Source of the DNA: Prevotellaceae bacterium
GTDB taxonomy: Bacteria > Bacteroidota > Bacteroidia > Bacteroidales > UBA932
Assembly (NCBI GenBank): GCA_031258755.1
Contig: JAIRMK010000134.1
Coordinates: 1 to 14,243 of the forward strand
Direction: 5' to 3'
Length of the DNA: 14,243 bases
Shown: piece by piece, positions 1 through 8,052 of the stretch
Position numbering within the stretch: the stretch's first letter is position 1
Layout of the letters: each line of letters begins with the position of its first letter
The notes under the pieces: generated by a model
What the model saw: the letters and a program-made list of their open reading frames with translations, nothing else
The model's database searches: none
Told to the model about the DNA's origin: nothing
Made by a program: the position numbers and the translations under genes

Positions 1-1
1 A

Positions 2-106
2 CACAGACATGAGTTAATGTTCGACAATCGAACCAAGCTCGCAGGGGAAAATCGCATGCCGAAGGCGACAATCAAGGTTGTAGACGTTCTTTCAATGAAT
101 TTATAG
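2..106 (+). CDS. 3' end of an unidentified protein (partial, cut by left edge)
   Basis: The frame starting at base 2 is open from the window edge to a TAG stop at 104-106. It encodes about 34 residues ending in TIKVVDVLSMNL. The residue mix (charged and hydrophobic, no low complexity) looks like a genuine C-terminus, and the next feature is a tRNA with its own promoter, so a gene ending here is plausible. I do not recognise the family. The fragment is short and an open run of this length can arise by chance, so the call is tentative. No obvious hairpin-plus-T-run terminator follows, although an AT-rich tract (119-140) comes right after the stop. Confidence 0.35.
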   Translation, partial: HRHELMFDNRTKLAGENRMPKATIKVVDVLSMNL

Positions 107-144
107 GGGAAAGATACAATTTTTTAAAATAACCAAATTTTGAT

Positions 145-152
145 TATCTTTG
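145..152 (+). promoter_or_regulatory. Bacteroidetes -7 promoter box (TATCTTTG) for tRNA-Arg
   Basis: TATCTTTG matches the Bacteroidetes primary-sigma -7 consensus TAnnTTTG exactly. It ends 20 nt before the first base of the tRNA, so transcription would start around 158-160 with a short 5' leader. The expected -33 TTTG is not clear: only a T-rich run (121-125) lies upstream. The position relative to the tRNA is the main support. Confidence 0.55.
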
Positions 153-172
153 TGCCCTGAATTTAATATTTT

Positions 173-246
173 GGCCTCGTAGTTCAGCTGAATAGAACGT
201 CAGATTCCGGTTCTGAAGGTCGGGGGTTTGAATCCCTCCGGGGTCA
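173..246 (+). tRNA. tRNA-Arg (anticodon CCG)
   Basis: A complete cloverleaf can be drawn. The acceptor stem is 173-179 with 239-245 (7 pairs including two G-U) and the discriminator is A246. The D arm is 182-198 with a GTTC/GAAC stem. The anticodon stem is 200-204 with 212-216 (TCAGA/TCTGA). The 7-base loop 205-211 has anticodon CCG at 207-209, which reads the Arg codon CGG. The variable loop is 217-221, and the T arm is 222-238 with loop TTTGAAT. The 3' CCA is not encoded (CAA follows), so it would be added by CCA-transferase. No terminator separates it from the next gene 33 nt downstream, so read-through is likely. Confidence 0.97.
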
Positions 247-279
247 CAAAAGAAAGTACACCACCACAATCTTTCGAGA

Positions 280-831
280 ATGAAGATTTTTGATAACTAC
301 TTAAAACCACTCTTTATGGAAATACAAGTCATTCAGAATAAAATTTACGAAATTCGCGGACACAAAGTGATGCTTGACCGTGATTTGGCAGAATTATATG
401 GCGTAGAGACAAGAACGCTTAACCAAGCTGTGAAACGGAATATTGACAGGTTCCCCGACGATTTCATGTTTCAACTGACACGAGTAGAATGGGAAACGAT
501 GTCATCACAATTTGTGATGACATCACGGAGCAAACGGCCAAAAGTGTCTGCTCCTTACGCTTTTACAGAACTTGGAATAGCCATGCTGAGTAGTGTGCTC
601 AATTCCAAATCAGCCATACAGATCAATATGGGCATTATGAGGGCTTTTCTCACTTTAAGACAATATGCACTTGGATATGCTGAACTTAACCGTAAATTAG
701 AAGACTTTATGTTTACTACTGATATGCAATTCGGCGAAATATATCAAGCGCTCACGGAACTTGCAGCACAAAAGAAACTGGACGAAAAACCGCGCAACCC
801 GATTGGTTTTAAGCAGATACTTAAAAAATAA
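280..831 (+). CDS. ORF6N domain-containing protein (KilA-N/ORF6N-type putative DNA-binding)
   Basis: 183 residues. Residues 13-100 match the ORF6N domain seen in phage, plasmid and Bacteroidetes accessory proteins: IRGHKVMLDRDLAELYGVET, then a VKRN-RFPDDFMFQLT segment, then an AFTELGIAMLSSVL segment. The tail ends in PRNPIGFK, a typical end for the Bacteroidetes members. The domain is thought to bind DNA, but the cellular role is unknown. Codon 13 (ATG at 316) aligns with the usual family start (ME-QVIQNKI), so the true protein may be 171 residues; the longer start is given because neither site has a clear ribosome-binding sequence. It follows the tRNA-Arg by 33 nt with no terminator between and is closed by a strong terminator. 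ORF6N genes are often mobile, so this may be cargo at a tRNA insertion site, but no integrase is visible. Confidence 0.88.
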   Translation: MKIFDNYLKPLFMEIQVIQNKIYEIRGHKVMLDRDLAELYGVETRTLNQAVKRNIDRFPDDFMFQLTRVEWETMSSQFVMTSRSKRPKVSAPYAFTELGIAMLSSVLNSKSAIQINMGIMRAFLTLRQYALGYAELNRKLEDFMFTTDMQFGEIYQALTELAAQKKLDEKPRNPIGFKQILKK

Positions 832-840
832 AACCACCTT

Positions 841-868
841 GAGGTGTATTTATGCGCCTCTTTTTTTT
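841..868 (+). terminator. Intrinsic terminator after the ORF6N gene
   Basis: GAGGTG (841-846) pairs with CGCCTC (855-860) to give a 6-bp stem with one T-G pair and an 8-nt loop, followed at once by eight T residues (861-868). It begins 9 nt after the ORF6N stop codon. Its T-run overlaps the likely -33 element of the next promoter. Confidence 0.82.
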
Positions 869-896
869 GAAAATAACACTTTTATTATTATCTTCG
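866..896 (+). promoter_or_regulatory. Promoter of the DUF6377 regulator gene
   Basis: A -33 TTTG (866-869) is separated by 19 nt from a -7 box TATCTTCG (889-896), one mismatch from TAnnTTTG. Spacing and both elements fit the Bacteroidetes promoter pattern. Start of transcription would be near 903, leaving a 5' leader of about 30 nt before the ATG at 932. The preceding terminator means the regulator needs its own promoter, which supports the call. Confidence 0.55.
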
Positions 897-910
897 TATC
901 ATTGATTTAA

Positions 911-929
911 GATGAAAAATCGTTTCATC
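911..929 (+). promoter_or_regulatory. Perfect inverted repeat directly upstream of the regulator start
   Basis: GATGAAA (911-917) and TTTCATC (923-929) are perfect 7-bp inverted arms around a 5-nt spacer. The element ends 2 nt before the ATG at 932, so in RNA the hairpin would cover the ribosome-binding area, and in DNA it could be an operator for autoregulation. The same bases also encode a possible 7-codon leader (ATG 912 to TGA 933-935, MKNRFIL) whose stop overlaps the regulator start as ATGA. Function is inferred from position and symmetry only. Confidence 0.4.
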
Positions 930-931
930 CT

Positions 932-2584
932 ATGAAAAAACTTGCTATTCCTCTATTTTTTCTATGCCTGCTGCCGGCAAGTCTCCTGTTTGCAAAAGGG
1001 GAGTTTGAAACGCTACTGTTGCAACTTGACAGGGAAATAGCCCATAAACATTTTTATGAACAGCGAAAGGAGCGCGAAATAGAAGACCTGAAACGGTTGT
1101 TACATATCACGCCCTTGCAACCATTACAGGAATATGACCTTAATGATAAGTTGGGACAGAAATATAAGAAGTATATCATAGACAGCGCCATTTATTATGT
1201 GGAGAAAAATATAAAAATAGCGCAGGCCATGAACAGGCTTGACCTGATTGTAGCGTCCAGCCTGCACTTGTCCCTGCTGTATTCGTCGGCCGGCATATAT
1301 GTGGAGTCGAAAAATATTTTAAACGGCATCAACCGGACGAAACTTCCCCAAGCATTGCTGCCGCTCTATTTCGAAACATACAGCGATTTCTATGGCTATT
1401 ACGCACAAAGCAATGACCAAACGATTAACAGGCAACTGAACATCGCTTACCGTGATTCCCTGCTGGCTGTACTCGACACCACCTCGTGGTCCTACAAAAT
1501 TCACAACGCTGTGAAGTTGCTTCATAGCGGAAGTCCGGAAACGGTAGAACCGTACCTGCTGGCGCTTTTTAATCAAGTGCCGGAAAGCAGTCCCGATTAC
1601 GCTATGGTCTCCTACCTGTTGGGGATGGTATATGGCAAACAGGCAAAAACCGACTTACAAAGAAAATACTTTGCCCTGGCAGCCATCACCGATATTCAAA
1701 ATGCCACAAAAGACCAGGCTGCGTTGCAAAGCCTTGCCATGAATTACTACGAGTCGGGCGAGGTCGACAGGGCTTACAATTATATGAAATCAGCGATGGA
1801 CGATATTGATTTCGGGAAAATACGCTTCCGCATCGTTGAATTGGCGTCGCTGTATGCTATCGTCAATACCGCTTACCTGACTAAAACCATGCAGCAAAAA
1901 AAGGAATTACAACATTATTTCATTTTGATTAGCGTGCTGTTGTTCTTCCTGATTATTTCGGGTTTCTATGTCTATCGGCAAATGAGAAAGGTCTCCAAAA
2001 TTAAAAAGGAACTCTATGAAACAAACCTGAAATTAGCCGAACTGAATAAAAACACCAAACACATCAACAGCCAATTACAAAAAGTGAACGCGCAATTGTC
2101 GGAGGCCAATCACATCAAAGAGGAATATATTGCCCAGTTCTTCGATATTTGTTCCGGATATATTGACAAATTGGAAGAGTACCGGAAAACATTGTATAAA
2201 AGGGCTGCTAACCATCAACATGAAGAACTGTTCAAAATGCTGAAATCAACCACGCTGGTGGACGAAGAACGAAAAAAACTGTATGAAACGTTTGATACGA
2301 TATTCCTTAATCTCTACCCCTCGTTTGTAGAAGATTTTAATTCATTACTCATTCATGAAGAAAAGATTATCTTGAGGCCGGGCGAACGGTTGAACACGGA
2401 ACTTCGCATCTTTGCGCTCATCCGGTTAGGAATTACCGATAGCATAAGAATTGCCGGATTTTTAAGGTATTCTTTGAGCACCATTTATAATTATCGTACC
2501 AGGGCACGGAATAATGCAGTTGTTTCACGCGACGAATTTGACGAAATGGTGATGAATATCGGCGCCATTCAGGAAAAAAGATAA
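932..2584 (+). CDS. DUF6377/TPR-like membrane transcriptional regulator of the PUL
   Basis: 550 residues. Residues 1-21 form a cleavable signal peptide (MKKLAIPLFF...LLFA). Residues about 30-315 are helical and TPR-like (paired aromatic/Ala helices such as LGMVYGKQAKTDLQRKYFAL and MNYYESGEVDRAYNYMKSAM). A single transmembrane helix spans 329-348, followed by a basic, coiled-coil-like linker (350-395). The C-terminal part (400-550) ends in a helix-turn-helix-like segment at 486-525 (ELRIFALIRLGITDSIRIAG, then a Ser-rich turn and TIYNYRTRARN). This architecture is that of the DUF6377 family, which is commonly encoded beside susC/susD pairs. The topology suggests a periplasmic sensor and a cytoplasmic DNA-binding output; no histidine kinase or receiver motifs are present. 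It lies upstream of and codirectional with susC, so it probably controls this locus. The sensed ligand cannot be told from the sequence. Confidence 0.85.
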   Translation: MKKLAIPLFFLCLLPASLLFAKGEFETLLLQLDREIAHKHFYEQRKEREIEDLKRLLHITPLQPLQEYDLNDKLGQKYKKYIIDSAIYYVEKNIKIAQAMNRLDLIVASSLHLSLLYSSAGIYVESKNILNGINRTKLPQALLPLYFETYSDFYGYYAQSNDQTINRQLNIAYRDSLLAVLDTTSWSYKIHNAVKLLHSGSPETVEPYLLALFNQVPESSPDYAMVSYLLGMVYGKQAKTDLQRKYFALAAITDIQNATKDQAALQSLAMNYYESGEVDRAYNYMKSAMDDIDFGKIRFRIVELASLYAIVNTAYLTKTMQQKKELQHYFILISVLLFFLIISGFYVYRQMRKVSKIKKELYETNLKLAELNKNTKHINSQLQKVNAQLSEANHIKEEYIAQFFDICSGYIDKLEEYRKTLYKRAANHQHEELFKMLKSTTLVDEERKKLYETFDTIFLNLYPSFVEDFNSLLIHEEKIILRPGERLNTELRIFALIRLGITDSIRIAGFLRYSLSTIYNYRTRARNNAVVSRDEFDEMVMNIGAIQEKR

Positions 2585-2598
2585 CACTAATTTTTTCC
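2572..2598 (+). terminator. Weak AT-rich hairpin at the end of the regulator gene
   Basis: GGAAAAAA (2572-2579) pairs with TTTTTTCC (2591-2598) around an 11-nt loop that contains the stop codon of the regulator gene. T-rich stretches follow (2601-2625). The stem is mostly A-T and there is no GC-rich core, so termination would be inefficient; it may simply reflect base composition. Confidence 0.25.
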
Positions 2599-2715
2599 AC
2601 TTTTACTACTTTTTTTGTCCTTTAAAAATCATTAGACAGCTTACAGGCAACCTATTAATGTTTTTAACAAACTACTTTTTCTTATTGAGGAAGAAGAATC
2701 CTGCGCTTTCTTATT

Positions 2716-2723
2716 TAACTTTG
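2716..2723 (+). promoter_or_regulatory. Candidate -7 promoter box (TAACTTTG) for the susC operon
   Basis: TAACTTTG is an exact match to TAnnTTTG and lies in the 398-nt gap before susC. No TTTG is found at the expected -33 spacing; that region (2688-2700) is purine-rich, which would fit a promoter that needs an activator. Transcription would begin near 2730, giving a leader of roughly 250 nt before the susC ATG at 2983. I saw no better-matching box nearer to susC; GCATTATTTG (2930-2939) keeps the TTTG part but not the TA. Confidence 0.45.
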
Positions 2724-2729
2724 CCTCAA

Positions 2730-2982
2730 CATTTCGTGAGCTTTTTTTAATATCACCCAAATAGCATAACCATGAAGTACAACATGCAACCATACCAACC
2801 GGCGCCCGCTGAAACCCGCATGGGAGTATACACACATACACTCACTCACCGACTGACTTGTATCCTATTATCCCGCGCGGAATATAGGATTTTTTTCCAA
2901 ATAAACAACATTCCTGTAGCAAAAAAGGCGCATTATTTGGGCGTCTAATCAATTTTAATTTTTTAACTTAATCTTTTAAATT
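2730..2982 (+). other. Long untranslated leader before susC
   Basis: No gene is supported here. The first part (2760-2860) is not AT-rich and holds a CA-rich tract around 2831-2850. The middle carries the hairpin and T-run at 2862-2896. The last 40 nt are almost pure A/T up to the susC ATG, the usual look of a Bacteroidetes translation-initiation region. No known riboswitch class was recognised, and no exact reverse-strand TAnnTTTG box (CAAAnnTA on this strand) was found that would suggest an antisense RNA. Confidence 0.4.
2862..2896 (+). terminator. Hairpin plus T-run in the susC leader (possible attenuator)
   Basis: ATCCTAT (2862-2868) pairs perfectly with ATAGGAT (2884-2890). A 2x2 internal mismatch follows, then TCC/GGA (2871-2873 with 2879-2881) closes a CGCGC loop. 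A run of T begins at the base of the stem (2890-2896). This has the form of an intrinsic terminator. It lies about 140 nt downstream of the candidate promoter box at 2716 and 86 nt upstream of the susC start, so it could end transcripts early in the susC leader. Alternatively it is the terminator of the regulator gene, with a susC promoter further downstream that I could not identify. Confidence 0.5.
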
Positions 2983-5900
2983 ATGAAATGTCTTAAACAA
3001 AAAGTACAATTGCTTTTGTGGCTATTTCTTATTCCGCTTCTTTCCTTCGCACAAACGGCGGTTACTGGCACGGTACTTGACGCCGCCGGTGAAATTGTTG
3101 TCGGCGCCAACGTGGTAGAAAAAGGTACGCGAAACAGCACCGTAACCGACGCGTATGGCAACTTCTCGCTCACCGTAGCGAGCGATGCCGTGCTGCAAGT
3201 ATCCTTCCTCGGATACGTTACGCAAGACGTACGCGTGGCTTCGGCCGCTGGCGGACGCCTGACGATTACACTGGCGGAAGAAGCCAAAGTGCTTGACGAG
3301 ATGGTGGTCACCGGCTACGGCTCACAAAAACGGGCATCCATTGTAGGCGCTATGACCATCATTGAGCCCCAAAAGTTACAGGTGGGTACCACCAAATCCA
3401 TCGGCAACAACCTGGCAGGGCAGTTGGCGGGCATAATTGCCGTACGGCGGACCGGTGAGCCGGGATTCGACAATTCTGACATCTGGATTCGCGGGTTGTC
3501 CACGTGGACAGGTTCTACCGCTCCGCTGGTATTGGTAGATGGCATCGAACGCAACCTGCACGATTACGATGTGTCGGAAATAGAATCGTTCTCTATTTTG
3601 AAAGACGCTTCTTCCAGTGCCATGTACGGTGTGCGCGGCGCTAACGGCGTAATTTTGATTACCACCAAACGAGGATCTGTAGCGCCGCCGTCGATAGAAT
3701 TTAACGTGGAGCAATCCGTTCAAACACCCACCAAGCTGCCTGAATTTATAGGTGCGGTAGATTACATGAGTCTCCTGAACCGGTTAGCTGACGACGCATC
3801 ATACCCGCGTCCGTTTAGAGAGGAAGCTATTACCCGCACGGCAACCGGCTACGACAGGGATTTATACCCCGATGTCAATTGGCTGGACGCCATCACCAAG
3901 GATTTTGCCTACAGCACCCGCGCCAATATGACGGTATCCGGCGGCACACCCATGCTGCGCTACTCCATGGTGGCTTCCTATTTCAATGAAGAAGGCATCA
4001 TGGCCACCGACGAACGCCTCCCCTACAATACCGGCACCAACCTGCAACGCTACAACCTGCGGGCGAATGTGGATTTGAATGTTACACCCACCACCTTGTT
4101 CCGTTTCAATGTGGGCGGCTATCTCCAGCATTTCCGTAAACAATCGGCCAGCACCGCCGATGCGTTCGCTCATGCCTTTGAAAATCCGCCTTTCGTATTC
4201 CCCACGATGTATTCGGACGGAACTGTACCGAAGCGCCCGAACGGATCTAATGCATGGGCGGAAGTTACGCAAACAGGTTACCAGAAAGATGTCAGCAGCA
4301 AACTGGAATCCCTTTTCTCCGTAGAACAAAACCTGCGGATGATACTGCCCGGATTGAAGGCGAAAATAATGTTTTCTTACGATACATGGAGTTCCAGTAC
4401 CGTACGGCGGGAACAAAAGCCTACCTACTATGCGCCCTCGTCCGGAAGAGACTTTTACGGAAACCTGATACACGGCGATCCGCTGAATAACGACGGAACG
4501 GAATTCCTCGGACACGATAAAAGCGGAGAATATGGCAACAACGGAATATATTTTGAACCATCGTTGTCCTACAACCACACTTTTGCCAACATGCATGAGG
4601 TGGACATCCTGCTCCTGTACAACCAACGGAGTTATGACGACGGAGACATTCAACCTTTCCGCAATCAAGGGATTGCCGGACGCCTGTCCTACACGTTCGA
4701 CCGCCGCTATATCGCCGAAGTGAATTTCGGGTATAACGGCTCGGAAAATTTTGCCAAAGGCCACCGCTACGGCTTTTTCCCCTCGGCGGCAGTAGGCTGG
4801 TTTGTGTCCGAAGAAGCCTTTATGTCGCCGATAAAAAACGTGCTTAGTAAATTGAAAATCCGCGCTTCTATAGGGCAAGCGGGTAATGCGGACATTGGCG
4901 GCCGCCGGTTTGGTTATATTACCACCATCAACACGGACAACGACCACGGATATTACTGGGGCCTTACCGGCGACTACTTTCGGCAAGGCGTGCACGAAGG
5001 AACAATCGGCGTTTCCAATTTGACATGGGAAACCGTGACCAAAACGAATATCGGGTTGGAAATCGGGCTGTGGAATGCATTGGATTTGCAGATTGACGTG
5101 TTTAAAGAACGCCGCACGAACATCCTCATAGAGCGGAATACCGTGCCCGAATGGGCGGGATTCCTTGAAAATCCGTGGGCTAATTACGGTATCGTAGACA
5201 ATCAGGGATTGGATGCGCAACTGGTATTCAACAAACAGTTCGGGAAAGACTTTTTTATCAACATCAGAGGCTCTTTTACCTATGCCAACAATGAAATTGT
5301 GGAATGTGACGAGCCGGAATCGCGGATAGGTACCTACCGCTCCTACACAGGACACCCCATAAACACGCACAGGGGGTACATTGCCGAACGGCTATTTACA
5401 GCAGACGATTTCGATGAGTATGGTAACCTCAATTCGGGCATTCCCGACCAGCAATTAGGCAGCATCGTGCGTCCGGGCGACATTAAATATGTGGACAGGA
5501 ATAACGATAGCGTGATTGATGGTCTGGATGAAGGCGTTATCGGCGGCACCGTAGATCCCACAATGGTTTATGGGTTTGGCGCTACCATGCAATGGAAAAA
5601 TCTGGACTTCGGCTTTTTCTTTCAGGGAACAGCCGACGCCTACCGGATCATACAGGGAAACTCCTTTTTTATTCCCGGTAGCGGAGGAGGCGTGTCGGGT
5701 AACGTATATAGCAACTATACCGATGCTTGGACGGAAGAAAATCCCTCGCAGGACGTGTTCTGGCCTCGCTTGTCGTATGCCACCAACTCCAACAATACGG
5801 TTTCCTCTACCTGGTGGAAAAAGGACATGAGTTTCCTGCGGTTAAAAACCATTGAATTAGGGTACACGCTGCCCGCAAAATGGGTGAAACCAATGGCGGG

Positions 5901-6045
5901 AAAACGCATTCGCATCTATGCGAGCGGCAACGACCTGCTCTATTTCTCGGCGTTCAAACTGTGGGATCCCGAGTTGGGCAGCAACGACGGATTGCTATAT
6001 CCGGCCATGCGATCGATTCTATTCGGTGTACGCTTGAATTTTTAA
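2983..6045 (+). CDS. SusC/RagA-family TonB-dependent outer-membrane transporter
   Basis: 1020 residues, normal for SusC-like proteins. A signal peptide covers 1-23 (cleavage after LLSFA). A carboxypeptidase-regulatory-like domain spans 26-98 (VTGTVLDAAGEIVVGANVVE). The TonB-box region follows (VLDEMVVTGYG, 103-113). The plug domain spans about 115-235, with the family motifs LVLVDGIER, EIESFSILKDASSSAMYG, RGANGVILITTKRG. The remainder is the 22-strand beta-barrel, ending in the Phe-terminated strand ILFGVRLNF. In the outer membrane it would form a complex with the SusD-like lipoprotein encoded 44 nt downstream and import oligosaccharides using energy from TonB-ExbBD. It is the first structural gene of the PUL. 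Substrate is inferred from the neighbouring GH30 and GH3 genes, not from this protein. Confidence 0.97.
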   Translation: MKCLKQKVQLLLWLFLIPLLSFAQTAVTGTVLDAAGEIVVGANVVEKGTRNSTVTDAYGNFSLTVASDAVLQVSFLGYVTQDVRVASAAGGRLTITLAEEAKVLDEMVVTGYGSQKRASIVGAMTIIEPQKLQVGTTKSIGNNLAGQLAGIIAVRRTGEPGFDNSDIWIRGLSTWTGSTAPLVLVDGIERNLHDYDVSEIESFSILKDASSSAMYGVRGANGVILITTKRGSVAPPSIEFNVEQSVQTPTKLPEFIGAVDYMSLLNRLADDASYPRPFREEAITRTATGYDRDLYPDVNWLDAITKDFAYSTRANMTVSGGTPMLRYSMVASYFNEEGIMATDERLPYNTGTNLQRYNLRANVDLNVTPTTLFRFNVGGYLQHFRKQSASTADAFAHAFENPPFVFPTMYSDGTVPKRPNGSNAWAEVTQTGYQKDVSSKLESLFSVEQNLRMILPGLKAKIMFSYDTWSSSTVRREQKPTYYAPSSGRDFYGNLIHGDPLNNDGTEFLGHDKSGEYGNNGIYFEPSLSYNHTFANMHEVDILLLYNQRSYDDGDIQPFRNQGIAGRLSYTFDRRYIAEVNFGYNGSENFAKGHRYGFFPSAAVGWFVSEEAFMSPIKNVLSKLKIRASIGQAGNADIGGRRFGYITTINTDNDHGYYWGLTGDYFRQGVHEGTIGVSNLTWETVTKTNIGLEIGLWNALDLQIDVFKERRTNILIERNTVPEWAGFLENPWANYGIVDNQGLDAQLVFNKQFGKDFFINIRGSFTYANNEIVECDEPESRIGTYRSYTGHPINTHRGYIAERLFTADDFDEYGNLNSGIPDQQLGSIVRPGDIKYVDRNNDSVIDGLDEGVIGGTVDPTMVYGFGATMQWKNLDFGFFFQGTADAYRIIQGNSFFIPGSGGGVSGNVYSNYTDAWTEENPSQDVFWPRLSYATNSNNTVSSTWWKKDMSFLRLKTIELGYTLPAKWVKPMAGKRIRIYASGNDLLYFSAFKLWDPELGSNDGLLYPAMRSILFGVRLNF

Positions 6046-6089
6046 TTATCTCCTGTTATTTGAAACCATATAAAATAAAGTAACGAACT

Positions 6090-8000
6090 ATGAAATCAAT
6101 AAAATACATTATTATCATTTTCATGGGGATACTCTCTATCCCTGCTTGTTCCGAGTTCTTAGACAAAGAACCGGATACCGAACTCATACTGCCTATGGTC
6201 TTTGAAGACCGCATGCGCATGGAAGGCTGGCTGGCGAATATCTATTCAGCGATTCCGCGACCCACGTGGGACTACCTCAAAGACGGCGCAGGATGGGATG
6301 TACTGGGCGATGAATTGTCGCCATCCTACCTTTGGTATGTTTACGGTTGGGATTTCATCCCCCGCATTGTGGGCGAATGGTCGCCCATATCCAACTTACC
6401 AAGTAAGGCCGACTATTGGGATCAACTACCGGAACGACTTCGCACCGCATATATATTTATGGAAAATGTGAAAGCAATACCCGACCAGGGTATAACGGAA
6501 CAAGAGGTGGAACTCATGAAAGCCGAATGCCGCTTTTTGGTGGCCTACTACCATTACCTGTTGGTGAACACCTACGGTGCTATTCCTTTCCAACCCTATG
6601 TCATCACCCCGACAAACTACAATTTGGACGATTTGAAGTACACGCAAGCGCCCTACGACGAAGTGATTGCCTGGATTGATAACGAATTGACCGAGGCCGC
6701 AAAAATACTGCCGCCAAAATACGATGCCGCCAACAAATACGGCAGGGCGACATCTATCATGTGTCTGGCGGTACGCGCCCGCATGTTGCTCTTTGCCGCC
6801 AGTGATTTGGTCAACGGCAACGCCGATTATAACGGCTATGTAAACAAGGAGGGAACACCGATATTCAACAACACAAAAAGCACCGAAAAGTGGACGCTGG
6901 CGGCAACAGCCTGTAAAGATTTGATTGATGTCGCCCACGCCGCCGGTCATGGCTTATACATTGAAACAAACGAAAGCGGCGACCTTGACCCCTTCATGTC
7001 CTACCAAAACCTGTTCCTTAAAGAGGCGAATCAAGGCAACATTGAAATATTGTTTGCCAACCCACAGAAAGCCAACAGTGAATATGAAGCACACAGCGCG
7101 CCGCGCAGCGTCGATGGCAATGGCGGGTTGGGCGTTACACAACGGTTAGTAGATGCCTTCTTCATGGAAAACGGATTGCCGCCCATACTTGGGTATAACG
7201 CCGACGGCTCGCCGCAAATCAATGCCGCGTCCGGCTATTCGGAAACGAGCTTTTCTTCCGGCAACGACGTGCGCCCCACTAACTGGAACGGCTGTAAGCC
7301 GGGCGGAATTATCACCGAAACGGGTACTTACGACATGTACTGCAACCGTGAACCGCGTTTCTACATTTCGGTATTTTATAATGACGCCTATTATCCCATT
7401 AACAACTCTAAAATGGATTTTTTCTACGGACATAAGGACAATCCGACAAACAGCCGCCACGATACCCCGCAAAACGGTTATCTGGTGCGCAAGAAAACAA
7501 ATCCGCGGAGTAACAGGCAGCAGGATTACTTTGTCTATCGCCCCGATATTCTCTACCGTTTGGGCGAAGCCTACCTGAACTATGCCGAAGCCCTGAACGA
7601 AAGTCCGGAGCGCGACCCCGACGTGGTATTAGAATACCTTAATAAAATCCGTGAACGTGCAGGCATACGCCTATACACCACCGGCGCCGAAGACGCCGAC
7701 CATATTCACGTGGACGCCGACCAGGATGCCTTGCGCCGCGTGATAAGGGCGGAACGCTACGTGGAACTCTGCTGCGAAGGTACCCGCTACGACGACCTCC
7801 GTAGGTGGAAAAAAGCCGAAGAACTGCTCAACGGCCCCTTCTACGGAATGAACGCCGCGAGTGGAACGGAAGCCGCTACTTTCTATATAAGAGTCCCCTA
7901 CCTGACAAGAGTGTACAGAAAACAATTTTATTGGTTCCCGATTCACCAGGATTACTTGGATAAAAATGAAAATCTGGTACAAACCCCGTATTGGAATTAG
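6090..8000 (+). CDS. SusD/RagB-family outer-membrane glycan-binding lipoprotein
   Basis: 636 residues. A lipoprotein signal ends in SIPAC with Cys20 as the lipid-modified residue. It is followed by the usual SusD start (SEFLDKEPDTE). The body has the SusD signatures: RFLVAYYHYLLVNTYGAIPF near 145-168 (first TPR unit), then LYRLGEAYLNYAEALNE and YLNKIRERAG near 490-530. RVIRAERYVELCCEGTRYDD and the DLRRW motif follow near 555-575, and a C-terminal NLVQTPYWN matches the family's Q-P-Y/G-W end. It would sit on SusC as a lid and capture the glycan at the cell surface. It lies 44 nt after susC in the same orientation with no terminator between, so the two are almost certainly cotranscribed. At 636 residues it is somewhat longer than the original SusD (about 550) but within the family range. 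Confidence 0.96.
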   Translation: MKSIKYIIIIFMGILSIPACSEFLDKEPDTELILPMVFEDRMRMEGWLANIYSAIPRPTWDYLKDGAGWDVLGDELSPSYLWYVYGWDFIPRIVGEWSPISNLPSKADYWDQLPERLRTAYIFMENVKAIPDQGITEQEVELMKAECRFLVAYYHYLLVNTYGAIPFQPYVITPTNYNLDDLKYTQAPYDEVIAWIDNELTEAAKILPPKYDAANKYGRATSIMCLAVRARMLLFAASDLVNGNADYNGYVNKEGTPIFNNTKSTEKWTLAATACKDLIDVAHAAGHGLYIETNESGDLDPFMSYQNLFLKEANQGNIEILFANPQKANSEYEAHSAPRSVDGNGGLGVTQRLVDAFFMENGLPPILGYNADGSPQINAASGYSETSFSSGNDVRPTNWNGCKPGGIITETGTYDMYCNREPRFYISVFYNDAYYPINNSKMDFFYGHKDNPTNSRHDTPQNGYLVRKKTNPRSNRQQDYFVYRPDILYRLGEAYLNYAEALNESPERDPDVVLEYLNKIRERAGIRLYTTGAEDADHIHVDADQDALRRVIRAERYVELCCEGTRYDDLRRWKKAEELLNGPFYGMNAASGTEAATFYIRVPYLTRVYRKQFYWFPIHQDYLDKNENLVQTPYWN

Positions 8001-8052
8001 AAACCGGCATTACAAGTGAAACATGAATTTTATAACATTAAATAAAAAAACA

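Noticed and set aside
2641..2841. Short reverse-strand frame in the susC leader
   Set aside because: It has no recognisable protein features and no reverse-strand promoter box, and it lies in a region better explained as leader.
3862..5370. A 502-codon open frame on the minus strand inside susC
   Set aside because: It is antisense to an unmistakable SusC coding frame, has low-complexity, implausible protein content and no promoter or family match. It reflects the codon bias of the sense gene.
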